Shown piece after piece: positions 57,878 through 64,000 of a stretch of 64,000 nucleotides of DNA. Source of the DNA: Caprella mutica (taxonomy: Eukaryota > Arthropoda > Malacostraca > Amphipoda > Caprellidae); contig CANNZV010000502.1 of the NCBI GenBank assembly GCA_947561585.1, forward strand, positions 1 to 64,000, written 5' to 3'. Within the stretch, counting starts at the first letter, position 1. Every line of letters begins with the position of its first letter. Below the pieces are notes generated by a model. The model saw only the letters and a program-made list of their open reading frames with translations, was not told the origin of the DNA and did not search any database. Made by a program: the position numbers and the translations under genes.

Positions 57878-58779
57878 TGTAGTGTTGAAAAAAATGATCA
57901 ATAAATTTTTCTCTAAATTATATATAATTTATTTTTTAAACTTTATGTTTTTCATATAAACCTTAAAATTAAAAAAAAAAATCTAAATGATATCTACATC
58001 ATTAATAATGTTAATATCTCTTTCAATAATGTTATAGAAATGTTGAAATGATTTATCTCTATAATATATGATATTTAGTAACAAGTAGTGTGCCATTGTA
58101 AATTAATATACAGGTGTTCTAGCTATACAGGTAAGGGTTACTGAACCCGTTCCATGGTTATATATAGCTAAGAAATATATAATAATAATTATTAAAATAA
58201 TTAAAGCTAAACCAGCAAAAAATCTTATATGGTCGAAAATGTGGAAAAAATATAGTTTTTCATGAGTCTATTAATTAATACCTTTTTTTATATCAGTATT
58301 TTAGGCAGTTTTATTGTATCTATTTTAATGTACATTTTTATTAAGGAATTTTATTTTTGTTAACTGTTAGAGACTTAAACTTTTATGAACCAATATTGTG
58401 CAACTTTCAAAAGTATTTTTTATTATTAATATTTGTTGATTGAAAATACTTTTTTGATTTTCCAATGAAAGTTTCTATATATTTTACGGGAAAATTCGTA
58501 AGTTACTTTTTTCAGTATTTAAATATTTACGGGTTACAAAATTCAGATCTTTTACAAGAAATAACTTTTTTTCTAAAATGTTCTTATTTTTTAGAGCCCA
58601 CCCTGTATATGGTATATCTTCCTCTAACACATACATATATCCCTGTACTTGGTCTTTAGAGTATAAGGTATATTATATAAGAGGCTGCTATTAGAATATA
58701 CTATTTTGTTGACCGCAGGGCCCCCAGGAGGCTCAAAGGACCCAAAGGAAATGGTTCACAGGACGCTTTGACCTCCTGA
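57878..58779. other. AT-rich spacer with a family A remnant
   Basis: 58221-58246 (AATCTTATATGGTCGAAAAT then GTGG) is a lone right arm of family A. The frame at 58465-58659 has no recognisable domain. Confidence 0.4.
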
Positions 58780-58905
58780 CCATAGGAAGGTAAGCAATGC
58801 CTTAAACACTCACGCCTAACTTGACCTCACCATAATAAGGCAAAGAAAAGAATGCCTTAAATACTTACACTTTACTTGGCCTGACCAAAGAGATTAAGTG
58901 AAATT
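58780..58905 (+). repeat. Tandem duplication of about 63 bp
   Basis: AATGCCTTAAACACTCACGC and AATGCCTTAAATACTTACAC lie in two consecutive blocks that both continue into CTAACTTGACCT or TTTACTTGGCCT. Two copies only. Confidence 0.7.
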
Positions 58906-60034
58906 AGTTAAAAGTAAAAAAATGGAAAGAGTTTTTGCTGAAACTTTAAATGTAAAAATATAGAATTTTTTTTTTGAGTTCATAAAGAGAGTATCAATAT
59001 TTTAAAGAAAATATTATAGAATATTTTAGTATAGATATTTTCCATTGAAATATCATATATATGATTTATAGAGAATATTTGATTTCACAGTTTTATTTTA
59101 ATTTGAAGATTATTAAAAATATCCTACAATAATAAATAATACAATAATAATAACACAATAATTAGATACAATGATTATTATTAACTAACTAATATTAACT
59201 AATACAATAATAACTAATATTCTTGTATTTTGCTGATAAAAGCAAAGTTTGAAATGTTTGAAAATTCCACCATCGAAAATTTGTAGTTACAAAATTTTGA
59301 AAGAAAATCTAAGAATGTTGAGGCCTTAGGATGCATGTGGTAGGATGCCTGCATCCCTCTTACTGGTTACTGGTAGCCTGTCTACTATCTATTGTGTGAA
59401 GGGCCAGTCAACCAGACGCAATCACTATTATTAAACCTTGGCTTCTATTTCGAAAAAAAGAAAATACCAAAGTCGAGTTAAACCCCTTTTTATTGTCTTT
59501 TTCGAATAAATAGAAATTTGTGAATTGAAAAAGATGTTGACTTTCAAAGAAATTAATAAAAAATAATGCTTGATAAAAATTATGATTTTTAATTAAAAAA
59601 TTCCTATTTTTCATTGAAAATTTTTGTCTTTTTAATTTTGTTGTAATTCAATGGTAAAATTTTGTTATTTAAAAATTAAAAAGAATGCCTATAGTAAAAA
59701 TTCTCACAGATGTTTAATGGTTATGAAAAATAGCTATAGAATTATGTACGTAAACACGGTTACTCACTTTGATCCTAACCACTTAAGTCACGTCAGATTT
59801 ATTATACACAACCTCAAACATAACGCTCTTCAATCTTCCCGGGTAAATAAACATCAGGTTTCTCCTCTATGAATGTTTTCAACTAGGCATGTCCCAGGAA
59901 AAAAGTTACGGTGGGGACATGGTAGATTATGTATGGTTCTCTACCGGTCTGAAAATTCAACTGTGATTCTATCTACGACAATAAATGATTAGACAAAAAT
60001 GCTATAGTAATTTAACATAAATTAAAAAAACTTA
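58906..60034. other. AT-rich spacer with one family F arm
   Basis: 59903-59932 (AGTTACGGTGGGGACATGGT plus AGATTATG) is a single F arm without an opposing arm. Small frames at 59408-59614 and 59651-59872 are unrecognised. Confidence 0.4.
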
Positions 60035-60155
60035 TTGTCTATCAATTATCGTCGGATTATGGCTGAAATTATGATATTTTACAATAAAATACCATCAATT
60101 TTCACCGTAATGGACAATAACAGACAATCTGCCGATTATAAATTAACAAACTGGG
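60035..60155. repeat. Dispersed family D, copy D6
   Basis: ATTATCGTCGGATTATGG, TTACAATAAAATACCATCAA and CACCGTAATGGACAATAACA, ending CAAACTGGGA. It directly adjoins the family F array. Confidence 0.7.
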
Positions 60156-60159
60156 ATGT

Positions 60160-60392
60160 TAATCTTCTATACCCCCTCCATAACTTAATCTTCTATGACC
60201 CACCATAATTTAATCTTCTATGGCCCCACCATAACTTAATCTTCTATGGCCCCACTATAACTCAATCCTATATGACCCTAGTATAACTTAATCTTCCACG
60301 GCCCCATGATAACTCAATCTTTTATGGCCCCATCATAACTTAATCTTCTATGACCCTACCATAACTTAATCTCATATGGCCCCACCATAAGT
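60160..60392 (-). repeat. 26-bp array of the family F arm, fourth locus
   Basis: About nine inverted-orientation arms, TTAATCTTCTATGGCCCCAC plus CATAAC, at about 26 bp, each with different substitutions. It is older than the 45.5-kb array. One more arm sits at about 60448-60470. Confidence 0.9.
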
Positions 60393-60626
60393 TTCTAATT
60401 GAGGCATTTCAGGTAAAAGTTTATGGTCGGCCAAATCCCCTCCTTATCTTCCATTGCCCCACCATAACTCTATCCGTTGCAGTGGTGTAGAGATGTTCAT
60501 TCGTGTCGTCTAGAGTTTCTTTCACATTTTTTCGTGACAAACAGAATTTGCTGCTTATTACATTGGGAAATGTGAGAGAAGATTTGCTGTGCAAACTATA
60601 CTCTGCAGTTAATTATAATCTCTTAG

Positions 60627-60875
60627 ATTTTTTGAAAAAAATATTTTAGATTATTTAAAAAAAGTATTTTAGATTATTAAAAAAAAATCTTTTAGATTAT
60701 TTGAAAAAAATCTTTTAGATTATTTGAAAAAAATATTTTAGATTATTAAAAAATATTAGATTAGAAAAAAATACTTTAGATTATTTAGAAAAAAATATTT
60801 TAGATTATTTAGAAAATATAGTTTAGATTATTTAGGAAATTTGATTTAGATTATTCAACAAATTTCTTTTAGATT
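60627..60875 (+). repeat. AT-rich tandem repeat of about 22 bp
   Basis: About 11 copies of TTTTAGATTATTTGAAAAAA plus one to three bases, diverging to the right. Confidence 0.88.
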
Positions 60876-61872
60876 ATTCAAATAATATATTTTTAACTTC
60901 TTAATATCATTTTTCTTTATTTTCTTATATTTCTTTTATGATTTAAACTTTAAATCAACTTCCCGTATTATAAAATATTGATTACTAAATCAATAGATCA
61001 TTTCACATTAAAAAACTTTCAGTACTAAAATTTCAATGAACTTCTACAGTTTAATAATTTTTTATTCAATTTTATTGGCAGTAAAATAGAGGTTGATTTT
61101 TATAATTATTATAGTTTTTATTGTATTTAATAACTATTATAGTTTTTAATGAGTTTCTAATTTTCTACTAACAAATTGATATCATGACATTATAGTTCAT
61201 TCACGTTTTATTTAACCGTGTCCTTACAATGTACATACGTGCTCAGAAGTTAACGCATGCTGCATGTGTGCTTGCTAGGCAGATTGCGATGATGTTGCAA
61301 GCTTTAAGACTTTCAAAAGATTTTTAAAGTTATAAAATAAACATGCAAGAAGATGAATGTATATCTTTTACTCTAAACATTAACAGTTATATCTTATTTA
61401 AAATCTATTAGTTTTAACTGATACGTTTATTACCTTTGCAAAATTTTGGAACTTTATGTTTTAGACGAATTTATTTCTCATAATGTTATTCGCATAACTA
61501 AAAAAGTATATAACCAAATTGCCTGACATTTGCTTGGACGATTGGTCAATGTCCAGGTACCATTTAGTTAGATTTTAGGAGCGATAGGGTCAAAAGGTCA
61601 ACGTCAAGATCCTTTATTACTGATATTGGCTGGTCAAAGTCATTTATGAATGGCGGCGAAAGTATGCGCTCTACGAGTGCCTGTTGTAGTTCCTATATTA
61701 AATGGCCACCACGGTTTTTTCAGCGTTTTTAACGCTCCTAAACCGTTGCTTAACATGGATACGTATGGAATGGGTTTAACAACAATTTCCTCAGAGTCAA
61801 AAACGCTCGTGTGATCAGGCCCTTATCGGACACCCTGTAATATACAACATATTTAGCCATATATTTTATATA
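60876..61872. other. Unassigned sequence
   Basis: 61587-61600 contains GGGTCA, AA, AGGTCA, a direct repeat of nuclear-receptor half-sites with 2-base spacing. No gene is supported nearby. Confidence 0.3.
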
Positions 61873-62010
61873 GGGGTAAAGTCATAGTTATGGGACAGTT
61901 TCACATTTTCGGTCATATAAGATTAAATATATAATAATTATCATTTAACATTTTTTCCAATTGGTATCCCTGACACCTATTAGTATCCTGGATTGAAATT
62001 AAAATATAAG
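61873..62010. mobile_element. Family A MITE, copy A17, left part with core C
   Basis: Follows TA. GGGGTAAAGTCATAGTTATG and TTTCACATTTTCGGTCATAT, then core C remnant CCAATTGGTATCCCTGACAC at about 61958-62000. No right arm is recognisable. Confidence 0.7.
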
Positions 62011-62532
62011 ATAAATAATAATGATTATAAACTTCCTCTTAGTAATAATAAACAAGTGAAATGTTTATTTTTAAATACAATAGATATGTATAACTTACCA
62101 GGTGGTAGTTCACAATGACTTTTCAGTGCTCTAACATATGTGACAATGAGATACACATATCAGATATACATAGTAAGGGTACATAGAAAATATACATAGA
62201 GATATATTTATTATAGTTTTCAATTACAAATTATTACAGCTGGGTTTGAAAATAAAATACATAATGTATTTTTTATATAGGAAACAAGTCCTTTAAAAAT
62301 ATATCTATTTAAAACTGATATAATATAATTTATAGTAAAGTTGTGATTTATAAACGATAATAAAATTATAAAATTTCCTCGAAAAAATGAAAACCGAATT
62401 ATTTTACGTAAATAAAATTTTATCTAAATAAATAAATAGATAACTAGAAAATTATAATCCCTTGAAGTGAATTATGTAATAATTGACGTAGATATGACGT
62501 CATCAAGAGCTATCAAAAGTCAGCTGCATTTT
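62011..62532. other. AT-rich spacer
   Basis: Nothing recognised. Confidence 0.35.
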
Positions 62533-63428
62533 ACTACAATGTGACTACGATGTGACTACGATGTGACTACAATATGACTACAATATGACTACAATGTGAC
62601 TACAATATGACTACAATGTGACTACAATGTGACTACAATATGACTACAATGTGACTACAATATGACTACAATATGACTACAATGTGACTACAATGTGACT
62701 ACAATGTGACTACAATATGACTACAATGTGACTACAATATGACTACAATATGACTACAATGTGACTACAATGTGACTACAATATGACTACAATGTGACTA
62801 CAATATGACTACAATATGACTACAATGTGACTACAATATGACTACAATGTGACTACAATGTGACTACAATATGACTACAATGTGACTACAATATGACTAC
62901 AATATGACTACAATGTGACTACAATGTGACTACAATGTGACTACAATATGACTACAATGTGACTACAATATGACTACAATGTGACTACAATATGACTACA
63001 ATATGACTACAATGTGACTACAATATGACTACAATGTGACTACAATGTGACTACAATATGACTACAATGTGACTACAATATGACTACAATGTGACTACAA
63101 TATGACTACAATATGACTACAATGTGACTACAATATGACTACAATATGACTACAATGTGACTACAATATGACTACAATATGACTACAATATGACTACAAT
63201 GTGACTACAATGTGACTACAATATGACTACAATGTGACTACAATATGACTACAATATGACTACAATATGACTACAATGTGACTACAATATGACTACAATA
63301 TGACTACAATGTGACTACAATATGACTACAATATGACTACAATGTGACTACAATATGACTACAATGTGACTACAATCTGACTACAATGTGACTACAATAT
63401 GACTACAATATGACTACAATGTGACTAC
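62533..63428 (+). repeat. 11-bp minisatellite array
   Basis: About 81 copies of TGACTACAATG or TGACTACAATA, differing almost only at the last base. The first units at the left carry ACGATG instead of ACAATG, consistent with CpG loss in the rest. Confidence 0.97.
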
Positions 63429-63555
63429 TAGTCTCCCATAAGCAGCTGACTGTATCAAGGATACACATTGATGACAAACTGTATCTAAGTTTACGTTTTT
63501 TATAATTACAGATATATTTTACTGTATCATAGATACAATCTGTACCTAGGCTACG

Positions 63556-63759
63556 GGAAATATAGGTCTAATACAAGCTGTACCTATGATGTCTATAGGC
63601 TTTATACAAGCTGTACCTATGATGTATATAGTCTTTATACAAGCTGTACCTATGATGTATATAGGCTTTATACAAGCTGTACCTATGATGTATATAGGCT
63701 TTATACAAGCTGTACCTATGATGTATATAGTCTTTATACAAGCTGTGCCTATGATGTAT
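63556..63759 (+). repeat. 33-bp minisatellite, cut by the assembly gap
   Basis: Six copies of a 33-bp unit, TATACAAGCTGTACCTATGA plus TGTATATAGGCTT, running into the N block. The period is a multiple of three, so it is open as a repeated peptide. The unit resembles diverged sequence just to its left (about 63460-63556). Confidence 0.95.
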
Positions 63760-63878
63760 NNNNNNNNNNNNNNNNNNNNNNNNNNNNNNNNNNNNNNNNN
63801 NNNNNNNNNNNNNNNNNNNNNNNNNNNNNNNNNNNNNNNNNNNNNNNNNNNNNNNNNNNNNNNNNNNNNNNNNNNNNN
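63760..63878. other. Assembly gap of 119 N
   Basis: Unknown bases. Different tandem arrays abut the gap on each side, so the true length is unknown. Confidence 1.
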
Positions 63879-64000
63879 TTGCTGTAGATAGATCTTTGCT
63901 GTAGATAGATCGTTTGCTGTAGATAGATCCTTAACTGTAGATTGATCCTTTGCTGTAGATAAATACTTTGCAGTAGATAAATCCTTGATTGTAGATAGAT
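63879..64000 (+). repeat. Minisatellite of about 18 bp at the window end
   Basis: Seven copies of TTGCTGTAGATAGATCCT-like units of 17-19 bp. The array continues beyond the window. Confidence 0.93.

Noticed and set aside
1..64000. LTR or LINE retrotransposons
   Set aside because: No reverse transcriptase, integrase or LTR pair was recognised in any frame. The mobile elements seen are short non-coding palindromes.

Overview
The window is AT-rich eukaryotic DNA, most likely from an arthropod. The evidence for that is one split protein-coding gene with GT-AG splice signals and a fly-type TATA-less core promoter (Inr plus DPE), many short palindromic DNA transposon remnants, and no operon-like gene packing. 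The species cannot be named from what is visible. A run of 119 N at 63760-63878 shows this is a scaffolded assembly.

One gene is well supported, on the + strand. The core promoter is at about 29691, exon 1 coding is 29960-31226, the intron is 31227-34598, exon 2 coding is 34599-35194 and poly(A) signals lie near 36309-36334. The two exons join in frame into a predicted 620-residue, low-complexity, Gln/Asn/Ser-rich protein of a family I do not recognise. Nothing else passes as a confident gene. Almost all other long reading frames are tandem repeats whose period is a multiple of three, or which happen to be open in every frame.

The rest is dominated by about 30 minisatellite arrays, which by my boundaries cover roughly 19.5 kb (about 30 percent of the window). 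Their periods run from 11 to 85 bp (32, 39/44, 14, 34, 20, 21/30, 85, 26, 19, 15, 43, 16, 23, 11, 33 bp and others). Several show higher-order structure. None lies between about 28.6 and 37.3 kb, the block that holds the gene.

Interspersed with the arrays are short non-autonomous palindromic elements: family A (about 17 copies, TA-flanked, ends GGGTAAGTT), family B (two 170-bp copies, one nested in an A copy), family D (six copies), family F (a hairpin of about 68 bp with arm AGTTATGGTGGGGCCATAG), family G (one 259-bp element with TAA target duplications), a palindromic core C shared by A and G, and a flank family E next to three arrays.

The most interesting theme is that the palindromic elements and the minisatellites are connected. 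The F arm has become a tandem array at five places with four different periods. Some arrays are closed by an inverted copy of their own unit. E-like DNA borders both copies of the 32-bp satellite (in opposite orientations) and a 15-bp array. The window looks like a record of short palindromic elements acting as seeds for minisatellites.
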